A stretch of 64,000 bases of DNA from assembly GCA_031291305.1 (NCBI GenBank), contig JARLJH010000058.1, forward strand, positions 210,116 to 274,115, written 5' to 3'. This DNA comes from Rhodoferax sp. (GTDB lineage Bacteria; Pseudomonadota; Gammaproteobacteria; Burkholderiales; Burkholderiaceae_C). The position numbers and the translations under genes were made by a program. Positions 55,102 through 63,776 of this stretch are shown piece by piece (within the stretch, counting starts at the first letter, position 1; every line of letters starts with the position of its first letter). Under the pieces are notes generated by a model, which saw only the letters and a program-made list of their open reading frames with translations, made no database searches and had not been told where the DNA came from.

Positions 55102-56792
55102 CAGCGAAAACTGTTATCGCTTGGCTCACTCGCCATACGGCACCCGATTTGCGAAAAGGGCTCCCACATGACTGGCAGTGCATAGAGTTTTGCATTTCGA
55201 AAACCAGTCTTTCCGACACAGTTCTGCCAGAATCCTGGGCCGCGACTAACGGCCGCTATGTCCACGAACTGTTTGTGCGCGTTCGGGAGCGATTCGCCGC
55301 CACATCAGTTCTCATTTGCAACCCAGCTTTTGAATTCGACAAACTAGCGTTCCTCAAACTGTTGACTTACCTTGATTCGCACGATATCCAGCCTGCAAGC
55401 GCCACCGTCTTCTCAGCAAGTAAAGACGTACCTGTTGCTTATTTATTCCCGGCCGGAATAGACGTCGATTTCCGACTCAGTTTTCTGTCCACGCTAAGTG
55501 CAGATCTGGACCAACGCCTGCTCTCCCGTCTTTACGGGCAACCTTTCGAAAAAACGATGCTGCCGTGGAAAAAGGCACCAGGCAGATTGATGCGACCGCA
55601 CACCTGCCAGGTCGAAGATGTTTACAAGTGGATATCCCAAAGAGCTGAGGAAGCATTGTCCGTAAATGCAAACGCGTCTATCCTGGGATTTAACCCCCAC
55701 CACGCAGGGGATGTACTGTTCGCCTGTTTGGCCGCATCAAGTACAGATCACAAACTCGACGGGCTAATCGTCAATGAGGTCTATGCGGATATCGCCACCG
55801 ACTGTATGCCGAAGCAAAAGCTGTCGATTCTGAAAGGAGGCTGCCCCCACAGAAACGGTTGGATGATTAGCGACGAAGCGTATTTTTTGCAGGTTAAGTC
55901 ACTTTTACCAGATGGTTGCATTCCTTTGTACATGCGAGCGAACGGCGACTACAACACGACCTACTTCCATTTAATCGACCATTTTGCGTTTGCGATAGGT
56001 GCAAGCCCCCGCCACCCCAGTCAATTGTTGTGGCACAACCTGCCTCCAAGATCGCGTAGCAACGGTGTGGAGTTAGCGGGCAAACGGATTCTGCTGCACT
56101 TCGATGCCGGTTGGCCACTCAAGATATACCCTGCAAGGGAACAGAATGAGTTAATTGAGATGCTGTCTCGAACTGGCAACAAGATTACCGTGTTGGGAAA
56201 GCAAAATGCAGATCATGGTCGCTACCAGGAAGTTGCTTTTGACGGGTACCGAACATTCAAGGATTTACTGTCGACTCAAGATGCCATGGTGGGGATGGAT
56301 TCATTTCCTGTTCACCTGGCCGTCCATCGGTTGGGTATCCCCGCAATCACACTGTTTGGTCCCACTCGGCCAGCGAATTCGAACGCGCGGTCTGGCCCAT
56401 CCTATGCATGTCTTGAGCGCGGTCTGCCTTGCAACCCCTGTTATGCACTAACAGTTTGTGGTCGCGATGGCGGCAGAACTTGCGCCAACTTTGCCGCACC
56501 GGTCGATGTTTTTGAAGCACTGTCTGCAGTGGTGTGCGGTCGAGAAACACCGAGCCAACATGACTCCAGTCAAGTACCACAGTTGGCCGGGCAAACCCAG
56601 ACAAATACTGACGGGTTGCGCTATGGATTGCGCATCGCGCTGCTTAAAGAGTATCTGCGACCGCAAAGCTACTTAAATTCAGCGATTGTTTTGGAGCTGG
56701 CTCATGCTTTACAGGCTTCGCTACAACACGATTCCCCTCGGATGACTTGGTTCAAAATCAAACGATTCTTTCGCCGTCGACTAAGAATTTAG
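55098..56792 (+). CDS. GT9-like glycosyltransferase with a long uncharacterised N-terminal region
   Basis: A 564-residue protein. Residues about 190-480 resemble heptosyltransferase-type (GT9) enzymes: ILGFNPHHAGDVLFACLAA, RILLHFDAGWPLKIYP, and the C-terminal nucleotide site AMVGMDSFPVHLAVHRLGIP with ITLFGPTRPANS. The 190 residues before this and about 80 after it have no family I recognise. A Cys-rich part (CNPCYALTVCGRDGGRTC) follows the GT motif. It is translationally coupled to the methyltransferase gene. The donor sugar is unknown. Confidence 0.7.
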   Translation: MTAKTVIAWLTRHTAPDLRKGLPHDWQCIEFCISKTSLSDTVLPESWAATNGRYVHELFVRVRERFAATSVLICNPAFEFDKLAFLKLLTYLDSHDIQPASATVFSASKDVPVAYLFPAGIDVDFRLSFLSTLSADLDQRLLSRLYGQPFEKTMLPWKKAPGRLMRPHTCQVEDVYKWISQRAEEALSVNANASILGFNPHHAGDVLFACLAASSTDHKLDGLIVNEVYADIATDCMPKQKLSILKGGCPHRNGWMISDEAYFLQVKSLLPDGCIPLYMRANGDYNTTYFHLIDHFAFAIGASPRHPSQLLWHNLPPRSRSNGVELAGKRILLHFDAGWPLKIYPAREQNELIEMLSRTGNKITVLGKQNADHGRYQEVAFDGYRTFKDLLSTQDAMVGMDSFPVHLAVHRLGIPAITLFGPTRPANSNARSGPSYACLERGLPCNPCYALTVCGRDGGRTCANFAAPVDVFEALSAVVCGRETPSQHDSSQVPQLAGQTQTNTDGLRYGLRIALLKEYLRPQSYLNSAIVLELAHALQASLQHDSPRMTWFKIKRFFRRRLRI

Positions 56793-56817
56793 CTTTGGCA
56801 CCACTGCGCATCAAAGC

Positions 56818-57837
56818 TCATTGCAATATCGGGAGACCATGTCGCCACAGCATGCGCAGTTTGTGCGGATAGCAATCGAAAGCGGAAAAAAAATCGGCGC
56901 TGGTGATGCGGCGGCTGTTTTGCGCCGAGAAGCGGTTCGCACGCAATTCCCTGCTGTGCCGCCATAGAGCGCTCAATACCGGTAGATAAATACGCTGCAG
57001 GTAACTGCCATTCAGATGTAGAAGCGATAGTGCAGCGCCCTCCAGCAGTAGCAACACCAAATGGAGTGGCACCAGAAGCATGGCCAAGGGTGCAGGAAAA
57101 GTGATCATCATGACAAAAGTTTTATTGCGCTCCGACAAGACTCGCCGGTAGAAGGTGGTGGCAAGTCGCCCAGCGGTAACCTTATTCCCCCCAAAACTCT
57201 TCCCCTGCCAATGCCGGTACCCCGACACCGCCAGCGCCCGCACCGCATACCCCGCCAACCTTGCCCGGCAACACAAATACATGTCCTCGGCAATCGACCC
57301 AAACCATTCCGGGAATCCTTCCAGTTCATCCCACAGGGTTTTGGGAATCCACAGGCAAGCGCCAATCACCATGGCCACATCGGCACGATTCGGATTCAGA
57401 TTGGGAACCGGGTTGTAAAACGGGTCCAGCAAGCAGCCCCGGTCAACCAGTGCACCCGTTGTCGCGTCGTATTGCGGCAGGGTCAGGATTGCGGGTTGAC
57501 CTAATTTGGTCGCCTCCTGCAGCAACGCTTGCAGCGCATCTGGGTGCAACGCAGCATCATTGTTAAGTAGCAAAAGAAATTGACCTCTAGCCCTCGTCAC
57601 CATTCGATTGTTTGCTATACAAAATCCAACGTTAACGTCACTTTCAATCAACACGACATCCGGATAGTGTTCGCGAATATGGGTGACAGAGCCATCGTTT
57701 GACGCATCGTCATGCAGCAAGATTTCGACGGGAATATTGCCTTGTTGCCTCAGTACCGACTTCAGGCAATCGTCAAGCACCGCCATGCCGTTGTAATTGG
57801 CAACACAGACTGAAACCACGGGTGGCTTTTGGTTCAT
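56818..57837 (-). CDS. Family 2 glycosyltransferase
   Basis: A 339-residue inverting glycosyltransferase with the GT-A start VSVCVANYNGMAVLDDCL, LLLLNNDAALHPDAL (the DxD-type motif reads NND), and EDMYLCCRARLAG near residue 195, followed by a membrane-associated C-terminus (ITFPAPLAMLLVPLHLVLLLL). The start at 57837 overlaps the upstream epimerase stop (ATGA). The gene converges with the GT9-like gene, 25 bases apart. It probably builds a rhamnan-like or other surface sugar chain; the donor is unknown. A repeat-like segment lies at 57572-57627. Confidence 0.85.
   Translation of the reverse strand: MNQKPPVVSVCVANYNGMAVLDDCLKSVLRQQGNIPVEILLHDDASNDGSVTHIREHYPDVVLIESDVNVGFCIANNRMVTRARGQFLLLLNNDAALHPDALQALLQEATKLGQPAILTLPQYDATTGALVDRGCLLDPFYNPVPNLNPNRADVAMVIGACLWIPKTLWDELEGFPEWFGSIAEDMYLCCRARLAGYAVRALAVSGYRHWQGKSFGGNKVTAGRLATTFYRRVLSERNKTFVMMITFPAPLAMLLVPLHLVLLLLEGAALSLLHLNGSYLQRIYLPVLSALWRHSRELRANRFSAQNSRRITSADFFSAFDCYPHKLRMLWRHGLPILQ
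57572..57627 (+). repeat. Possible dispersed repeat copy in the family 2 glycosyltransferase gene
   Basis: AAAAGAAATTGACCTCTAGC, then CCTCGTCACCATTCG and TTTGCTATACAAAATC. The first 20 bases match the unit well, the second half less. It codes, in reverse, for FCIANNRMVTRARGQFLLLL; the protein keeps family length. Confidence 0.45.
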
Positions 57838-58694
57838 GGGTTTTGAATCGATTCCCATGTGCGAACAATACCGTCGGCCAAACCCACGGTGGGTTGCCAT
57901 GTCAACGTAGCGCGCAAGCGCGTGTTATCCAGCACCACGCTGCGCACGTCCATGCCACGGGATGGACGGTAAACGGTGTCCAACACCGTACAGCAAGTGG
58001 TCTCCACAACATCTTTCACTTGGTTGATGCTATGGCCCACGCCGCTGCCCAGGTTGTAGGTGCCGCAGTCATCGGGCAGCCCAATCAGGCGCAGGGTGGC
58101 CTCCACCACATCGTCAATGTAGATGTAATCACGCACATTCTCGCCATCACCCCAAATCTCCAGCGTGCTGCTTGCCTGGGCGTGCTGCAACATGGTGCGG
58201 ATCAGGCCAAAGCCGTGGCGCATCGTCTGGCCGGGGCCATAGGCGTTGGACGGGCGCAGCACAGTGACGGTGTGACCCAGCGTGGTCAGGGTTTTACAAA
58301 GAATTTCTTGCGCCGCCTTGCCCGCACCGTGGTAGGACAGCGGCGCGAGCGGACTATCTTCTGCAACAGGAAACGTAGCAGGGTTGCCATATACCGTGCC
58401 GCCTGACGAGAAAAATATCAAATGCATTGGCGACTGGGTCTGTATCAGCTCCAGCAGATGAAGCGTGAGCGCCAGGTTCTGCTCTTCCAGCATGGGATAC
58501 CTAGCCGATGATCCTGGCGTGGTGCCGGAAGCCAGATGCACCACCGTTCCACAGCGCGGCAGCATGTCGCCCATCGCGTCGCCATTGTCCCGGCCAACAA
58601 CGTATATCGGAACACCGTCAAGTCGTAGGCGTTTGGCCAGCGCACTGCCAATAAAGCCCCCGCCGCCCAGCAGCAAAACACCGTCGCGGCTCAT
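57834..58694 (-). CDS. NAD-dependent sugar epimerase/dehydratase
   Basis: A 286-residue short-chain-type sugar nucleotide enzyme with the Rossmann motif LLGGGGFIGSAL near residue 8, catalytic Ser-Ser in FFSSGGTVYG and Tyr-x-x-x-Lys in SYHGAGKAAQ. It has RPSNAYGPGQ and DYIYIDDVVEA, typical of UDP-hexose 4-epimerases. With the UDP-sugar dehydrogenase it could supply UDP-galactose or UDP-GalNAc uronic precursors. It is coupled (ATGA) at both ends to glycosyltransferase genes. Confidence 0.82.
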   Translation of the reverse strand: MSRDGVLLLGGGGFIGSALAKRLRLDGVPIYVVGRDNGDAMGDMLPRCGTVVHLASGTTPGSSARYPMLEEQNLALTLHLLELIQTQSPMHLIFFSSGGTVYGNPATFPVAEDSPLAPLSYHGAGKAAQEILCKTLTTLGHTVTVLRPSNAYGPGQTMRHGFGLIRTMLQHAQASSTLEIWGDGENVRDYIYIDDVVEATLRLIGLPDDCGTYNLGSGVGHSINQVKDVVETTCCTVLDTVYRPSRGMDVRSVVLDNTRLRATLTWQPTVGLADGIVRTWESIQNP

Positions 58695-59800
58695 GGGTGT
58701 GGCTCCAGCAGAGTCCGGTAAGCGGCGGCGTAGCGGCTGGCGCAGTCATCCCAGGTGCCCACGGTCTGCAGAACCCATTGACGCGCGGCCTGACCGGTGA
58801 TCGTGTTGTTGTGCGGGTCTTCCAGCCAGTTCAACCCTTGTGTTAGGTCTTGGCGTGATGTTGCCAACCAGCCGGTTTGCTGGTGTTGCACCATGTCGCG
58901 GTGCGCGGGCAGGTCAGATGCCAGCACCGGCAGACCAGCAGCCATGGCTTCCAACATGACTTGGGGCCGACCTTCATCATGTCGGCTCAGGGTGATCAAA
59001 CCGCAGGCTTTCGGAAACCAGTCTTGCAGCAACTGCGCCGGGTGGGTCGCGCCGTGATAAGTCACCCAGGACGGCAACGTCATCTGCTCTTGCATCGGGC
59101 CAAACAGATGCAGTTGCCGTTGTGGGCCAAAAAGTCCCTCGCCCCAGGTGAACAGATCACCAATCTTGTTGCGTGTCAGCCGGGTCACGGCCAGCCAATG
59201 GCGCTCATAACCATCCAACGGTTCGCGCACCACCTCAAACCAGGGGTTATCCACACCGAACGCAATAGGCCGAACTTCGGCCAAGTCACCAAACGCCTTC
59301 TCCAGCGCAGGCTGCATCCACTGCGCGTTGGGGGCCAGAATGGCGCGACGCTGGCGCAACATGGCGCGCAGCAGCGCTTTCATGCCCGGCAATTTCAGCA
59401 GCGCAAAGTCGGTGCCCAACACGGTGATCAGTGCTGGCGTGCGCGTGCCCCACAGCGGCAGTGCGTTTTGCAGCCAGTTCACATGGGCCACATCGGGCTT
59501 TTGGCGGCGGTAGGCGCGGCCCAGCCGCATCAACAAGCTGGCAACCAGCCCTAATGCCAGCCCCTTGCGACTGCGCAATTGATGCGCCATGCCGCTCTGA
59601 TGCGCCAGGGCTTGCAACCAGCGTGCGTCGGTTAACGTGGTGGCATCGCCTGTCCCTGGAGGCAATTGGCCGGGCGGCGCCCACAAAGCCAGCTGGACAT
59701 CCTCGCGTCGCGTCAGCGCCGCCGCCATATTGGCAATAAACCGGCCTTGCCAGTCTTGCGCATCCTTGGGGAACGACGTGCTGGTCATCAAGACTTTCAA
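58691..59800 (-). CDS. Family 4 glycosyltransferase
   Basis: A 369-residue retaining glycosyltransferase with a GT-B fold: start KVLMTSTSFPKDAQDWQG, donor-site region RHDEGRPQVMLEAMAAGLPVLASDLPAH (E-x7-E motif). I chose the TTG at 59800, which directly follows the stop of the upstream gene and has AGGGTG six bases before it; an ATG at 59788 would lose the first beta strand. It overlaps the epimerase gene (ATGA). Confidence 0.85.
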   Translation of the reverse strand: MKVLMTSTSFPKDAQDWQGRFIANMAAALTRREDVQLALWAPPGQLPPGTGDATTLTDARWLQALAHQSGMAHQLRSRKGLALGLVASLLMRLGRAYRRQKPDVAHVNWLQNALPLWGTRTPALITVLGTDFALLKLPGMKALLRAMLRQRRAILAPNAQWMQPALEKAFGDLAEVRPIAFGVDNPWFEVVREPLDGYERHWLAVTRLTRNKIGDLFTWGEGLFGPQRQLHLFGPMQEQMTLPSWVTYHGATHPAQLLQDWFPKACGLITLSRHDEGRPQVMLEAMAAGLPVLASDLPAHRDMVQHQQTGWLATSRQDLTQGLNWLEDPHNNTITGQAARQWVLQTVGTWDDCASRYAAAYRTLLEPHP

Positions 59801-59801
59801 G

Positions 59802-60689
59802 CTAGTCACCCTGAACGTCTTGGGTATCAATATTCTTGTAATGCAGCGCCGAAATCTGCTCCGACACAATGCCAATCACGAACGTGAATACCGAAGAAAT
59901 GAATAGCAGCGCGCTCATATTGGTAAAGCGCCCAGCCGTCAAATAGGTATACAAATAGTAGGCAAAGCCGGTCATGAAAAACGCCGCACTCACGGGCAAG
60001 AACAGCTTCAATGGCGAGAACAACGTGCCCACTTTGATGATGATCAGAAAGAACCGCACGCCGTCGTGCAGTGGGCGAATGTGGCTGGCACCGCTCACCC
60101 GCCGTGGCGAGTGGATCGGCACATAGGCCACGCTGTACCCTGCCCTGAAAAAACTCATAGTGATGGTCGTCGGGTACGAGAACCCGTTGGGCAGCAGATA
60201 CAAAAACTGCCTGAACTTGGCCGCGCGAACCACCCGAAAGCCCGACGTCAGGTCGGCAATGGGCTGCATCACCATCCAGCTGGCAAAGCGACTGAAGACA
60301 TCATTGGCCACCGCACGGTGCAAGCCAGCTTGCGAGCCCGATTGACGTGCGCCAATCACCATGTCGTACCCTTCGTGGAAGCGCTCTAGCAGCCTGGCAA
60401 TGTCCTCCGGCTTATGCTGCCCATCCGCGTCCATGAAGATCAGCACGCCACCCTTGGCTGCGCGCGCGCCAGTTTTGATTGCTGCGCCATTACCTTTGGG
60501 ATAGGGATGCCGGATTTGCTTAACCTCAGAAGCAGCACAAACGCTGGCGGTGTCGTCGTCCGATCCGTCATCCACCACGATGATTTCCGCGTCCGGCAAA
60601 AGCACTACCAATTCTGGCAAAAGCTTACGCAAACTCTCGGCTTCGTTTCTGGCGGGTATAACAACAGAGTATTTGGGTGCAGAGATCAT
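59802..60689 (-). CDS. DPM1-like family 2 glycosyltransferase with two C-terminal membrane helices
   Basis: A 295-residue enzyme that probably moves a sugar from a nucleotide donor to a polyprenyl phosphate. GT-A motifs: YSVVIPARNEAES, EIIVVDDGSDDDT, IFMDADGQHKPED. The last 90 residues have two hydrophobic helices (FLPVSAAFFMTGFAYYLY and SALLFISSVFTFVIGIVS), as in ArnC/GtrB-type transferases. Being coupled with the next membrane glycosyltransferase upstream suggests that the polyprenyl-linked sugar made here is used by that protein. Confidence 0.85.
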   Translation of the reverse strand: MISAPKYSVVIPARNEAESLRKLLPELVVLLPDAEIIVVDDGSDDDTASVCAASEVKQIRHPYPKGNGAAIKTGARAAKGGVLIFMDADGQHKPEDIARLLERFHEGYDMVIGARQSGSQAGLHRAVANDVFSRFASWMVMQPIADLTSGFRVVRAAKFRQFLYLLPNGFSYPTTITMSFFRAGYSVAYVPIHSPRRVSGASHIRPLHDGVRFFLIIIKVGTLFSPLKLFLPVSAAFFMTGFAYYLYTYLTAGRFTNMSALLFISSVFTFVIGIVSEQISALHYKNIDTQDVQGD

Positions 60690-62599
60690 GGCTTGGCAAT
60701 GGTATACGTTGCCAGTAGCTCTTTCAGGGTGTTTTGCTCTTCACTTGTCAAGTTTTGGTCGCGCAGCACCAGCAGCAGTTGTCGCGCCGCGTCGCGTTCG
60801 CCATCCAGGTAAATCAGCTGCGCCCACTTGAGCCGGTTGCTGGGGTTACCTGGGTTCAGTTTGAGTGACGTTGCCAAAGCTGCGCGGGCGGCGGGCATGT
60901 CTTTTTCATGCAGCCACAAATAGTCAGCATGCCACGAATGCAACATGGCTGCCACGCCTGGCCCAACACCGGGGTTGGCCAGCGCAGCCGCGAAAATACG
61001 ATCTATTTCAGAGCGATTCAGGCAGATAGTGCCTGCGTCAGCCATCTCTTTCAGGCTATAAAGTACGGTACGATCACCTGGCGCGAAGGGAGTGCTTTGC
61101 AGGCGGTGTGCCAGTTCAGTCACCCAGGCTTCTGGCGGCGTTCGCCCGGCTTGGCAGCTTAAATGGATCATGCCCAGCCAGCCCATTTTGAAGGCCGGGT
61201 CCAGCTCGCCAGCTATTTGGTAGTGCCGCAGAGCGAAAGAGTAGGTGGGTGAATTGCCAGATGCGGCATCTGGCAGACCAGCCAACACCCGCCCGGCCTC
61301 GTATTGCGCGCGCGGCGAGTTGCGGTGGTGCTGCGCCTCGATCTGCGTTCGCAAGCCGTCATTGCTGAACTGATTGGATCGCAGTGCAGTCACAAACGGG
61401 AAATAAGCAAGCGCCGCAAGCGCCAGCGCCACACCCATGGTTTTGCGCTCACCCTTGCTTTGCAAAGACTGAAGCAGACCCCAGCCTCCCGCCAGAAGCA
61501 CACCAAACAACGGCAGGTAGTTGCGGTGCTCGTGCACCAGTTCCAGCGGCAAAACGGTCGATTCCAGCGCGTGGCCCACAAAAAACCAGGCGATACCAAA
61601 ACTCACCAGTGGCGCGCGCCTGCGCAACCACCAGGCCAGCCAGACCAGCGCTGCCAGCCCCAGTAGAGCGGGCAGCGTTGTCCACGGGGAGAGCCAGCCG
61701 GTGGAAACCGCGATGTCGTCGTGGTACAGGCCAAACGCCTCCAGCTGCGGCAGCACCATCAGCCCGAGGTAAAACCACAGTACGCGTCCTTCGGTCAGCA
61801 GACGCTCTATCAAGGAAAACGACCGCATCTCAAAGCCTGCCCACAACCACTGCGCACGCGGTGACAGCATATAAGCCATCACCACTACCGCGCAGATGCC
61901 CGCCAGCGTGGCGAAGACTCTGGCAAAGCGGTCAAGCCGTCCCTGACTGCTGCGGTGCAAGATCAGCTCCCACACCAGCACAAACACCGGGAACAGGACG
62001 CCCGTTTCTTTGCTTAAAAATGAGAGTGGCCAAAGCAATAGCCATGCGGGCAAGAGCATCAAAACACATGGAAGTCCCCCACGCTGTCGCCCCTGTATGT
62101 GCAGCCACACTGCCGCCAGCAAAAAGAGAGCTGACAAGGTGGTCATGCGCTGCACCACCAGCAACACGGGCAGCAACTGGATCGGATGCAACAGCCAGAG
62201 TGCAGCCACTGTTGCGGATGTCATCAACAGGTCACGCTGTCTGGCCAGCGGCTGCGCTGCGGTGAGCAGCAGCCGGGCGATGGCAAAGACCAACCCACCG
62301 TTGATCAGGTGGATGGCCAGGTTGGTGGCTTTGAAAACGAAGGGGTTAAAGCCGCTGAAGAAATAGTTCAGCGCAAAGCTCAGTTGGGCGATCGGGCGAC
62401 CTGAGGGGCCAGCGCCGCCGCTGAGCCAGGCTTGGTGGAGGGAATCTAGTGAGAGTGAGGTGATGCGGATGCCTTCAGCAAGAAGGATGCTGGGCTCGTC
62501 GTCAAAAAAGAATCCACCATGTAGACCGGGCCAGTAAATTACCCCGAGAAAACCTGCTAGAGCAATAGCCCACGCGCCGATCAACCTAGTCTTTGGCAT
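60686..62599 (-). CDS. TMTC-like membrane glycosyltransferase with C-terminal TPR region
   Basis: A 637-residue protein with ten or more membrane helices, then a 200-residue soluble helical (TPR-like) C-terminus. Near the start, FFFDDEPSIL carries the acidic motif of GT-C enzymes, and RPIAQLSFALNYFFSGFNPF, LSFLSKETGVLFP and LVHEHRNYLPLFG match the pattern of TMTC-type protein O-mannosyltransferases and their bacterial relatives. GT-C enzymes use polyprenyl-phosphate sugars and act on the periplasmic side. It lies between a polyprenyl-sugar synthase-like gene and the pilin gene, so pilin glycosylation, as for TfpW, is the obvious guess. This is inference from fold and neighbours. Confidence 0.75.
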   Translation of the reverse strand: MPKTRLIGAWAIALAGFLGVIYWPGLHGGFFFDDEPSILLAEGIRITSLSLDSLHQAWLSGGAGPSGRPIAQLSFALNYFFSGFNPFVFKATNLAIHLINGGLVFAIARLLLTAAQPLARQRDLLMTSATVAALWLLHPIQLLPVLLVVQRMTTLSALFLLAAVWLHIQGRQRGGLPCVLMLLPAWLLLWPLSFLSKETGVLFPVFVLVWELILHRSSQGRLDRFARVFATLAGICAVVVMAYMLSPRAQWLWAGFEMRSFSLIERLLTEGRVLWFYLGLMVLPQLEAFGLYHDDIAVSTGWLSPWTTLPALLGLAALVWLAWWLRRRAPLVSFGIAWFFVGHALESTVLPLELVHEHRNYLPLFGVLLAGGWGLLQSLQSKGERKTMGVALALAALAYFPFVTALRSNQFSNDGLRTQIEAQHHRNSPRAQYEAGRVLAGLPDAASGNSPTYSFALRHYQIAGELDPAFKMGWLGMIHLSCQAGRTPPEAWVTELAHRLQSTPFAPGDRTVLYSLKEMADAGTICLNRSEIDRIFAAALANPGVGPGVAAMLHSWHADYLWLHEKDMPAARAALATSLKLNPGNPSNRLKWAQLIYLDGERDAARQLLLVLRDQNLTSEEQNTLKELLATYTIAKP

Positions 62600-62614
62600 A
62601 TCAAAGAAATAAAA

Positions 62615-62637
62615 AAAGCCCTACTAGGTAGGGCTTT
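62615..62637 (-). terminator. Intrinsic terminator of the pilin gene
   Basis: On the minus strand: AAAGCCCTA-CCTAG-TAGGGCTTT with a 9-base perfect stem, followed by a T tract (TTTTTTT at 62617-62611). It lies 17 bases past the pilin stop and separates it from the TMTC-like gene. Confidence 0.92.
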
Positions 62638-62653
62638 GAAAAAGTTACAAGGC

Positions 62654-63106
62654 TTACTTGCAGCTTGCAGGCAGATACTTTGCCAAGATAGTTGTATGGG
62701 TTGTATCTTTTCCGCAAACCCAGTCAACTTGGCCGTTGGTCGTATTGTAAGTACCCGTCAAATCGAGTGATTTGGTATCAACACCAGTATTATTTGTTGC
62801 TCGCGCGGTTGCCAAAATATAACCATGCGTTGCATCTGTGTATGTATAGCTAACTGAAGAGACATACTTCGATGCTGTATCAATGGTTCCAAATGAAGCT
62901 GTAGCGGCAGGCATGTGTGCATTCACTTGAGCGAATTCCGCGATTGTTGACTTAGGGGATGATACTGCCAAGACAACTTCAGAAACCTTCGCCCGCACCG
63001 TGTAATCCTGATAAGCCGGCAACGCCACCGCCGCCAAAATACCGATGATCGCCACAACAATCATCAACTCGATCAGGGTAAAACCCTTTTGCATAGAACG
63101 CTTCAT
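62654..63106 (-). CDS. pilA: Type IV pilin
   Basis: Major-pilin-like protein of 150 residues. The prepilin leader MKRSMQKG is cleaved before Phe; the mature N-terminus [20 protein letters not shown] has Glu5. Two cysteines, C131 and C149, form the D-loop, ending in CK. The start at 63106 follows AAGGAG; a longer in-frame reading from 63175 would pass through the sigma-54 promoter. It has a -24/-12 promoter upstream and a strong terminator, so it is monocistronic. Nearby PglL-like and TMTC-like enzymes suggest that it is glycosylated. Confidence 0.95.
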   Translation of the reverse strand: MKRSMQKGFTLIELMIVVAIIGILAAVALPAYQDYTVRAKVSEVVLAVSSPKSTIAEFAQVNAHMPAATASFGTIDTASKYVSSVSYTYTDATHGYILATARATNNTGVDTKSLDLTGTYNTTNGQVDWVCGKDTTHTTILAKYLPASCK

Positions 63107-63472
63107 ACATAGCTCCTTGAGGTTAAGAATAAAAAACGGCAACCCTGACCTGTCAGCAGCTTCCGTGCCAGGCATCTTAGCCGCCTATTTGGCCAGCCAT
63201 CACATAAATTACATGCGTTCGAGGTCAAAAGTCCGGAAATTTGCACCCATTTTTTGTCACTAAATCGTATCAACTGACAATTTTTGTCACCTGGCCGTAG
63301 ACATCAGCACTATAGCCATCCGACAAGCTCTGCCCGAAGACCGGGTTGCAGCCAAGAAGTGGTCAACTCGGAGGCTGCCAACAATGGACGCAGTTTGCAG
63401 TCGAACGGCCAGCTAGGTGACTGACACTTCGACCACGATGAGACCAATGAGCGTTGACCTGATGGCTACTAG
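63107..63472. other. Non-coding stretch between pilA and the PIN-domain relic
   Basis: Holds the pilA leader and sigma-54 promoter in the first 65 bases. PilR-type activator sites would be expected further upstream, but I see no clear repeat. The remainder has no reading frame or symmetry I can name. Confidence 0.5.
63155..63170 (-). promoter_or_regulatory. Sigma-54 promoter of pilA
   Basis: On the minus strand TGGCACGGAAGCTGCT matches the -24/-12 consensus TGGCAC-N5-TTGCW, with one mismatch (CTGCT). The start point would be near 63144, about 38 bases before the ATG. pilA genes of this type are known to be controlled by the PilS-PilR system with RpoN. Confidence 0.82.
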
Positions 63473-63776
63473 AAGTTTTTTGATACGAGCGTGCTGATCT
63501 ATGCGGAAACTTGCGATGTGGCGCTCAAAAAAACTCAGACTACCTGCGCAACAGGTTCGCGCACAACTTGATTTTTACGCGCAATTTGAAGTCGTTCAGG
63601 TCACACTGGCTGTGATTCGCGCGGGATTGAATCTACACCAGACACACAGTGTTGCTTTTTATGATGCACTGATCATCGCCGCCGCCCATATTGCGGGTTG
63701 TAACGTGCCTTTCAGCGAAGGTCTGAATACCGGTGAAAGCATGACGGGTGTCAGCATCGTGAACCCGTTTGGCTAA
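63473..63776 (+). pseudogene. Broken PIN-domain (VapC-like) toxin gene
   Basis: A frame beginning directly after a stop at 63470 gives KFFDTSVLIYAETCDVALKK, the N-terminal PIN strand with its metal-binding aspartate, but no start codon. About 25 codons later the sense moves to another frame, which gives VVQVTLAVIRAGLNL and FYDALIIAAAHIAGCNVPFSE, and ends with GVSIVNPFG and a stop at 63776, the C-terminal PIN half. The full length is about 100 codons against about 130-140 for an intact toxin, so part of the middle is missing and a frameshift separates the halves. No intact antitoxin gene is upstream. Confidence 0.75.
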
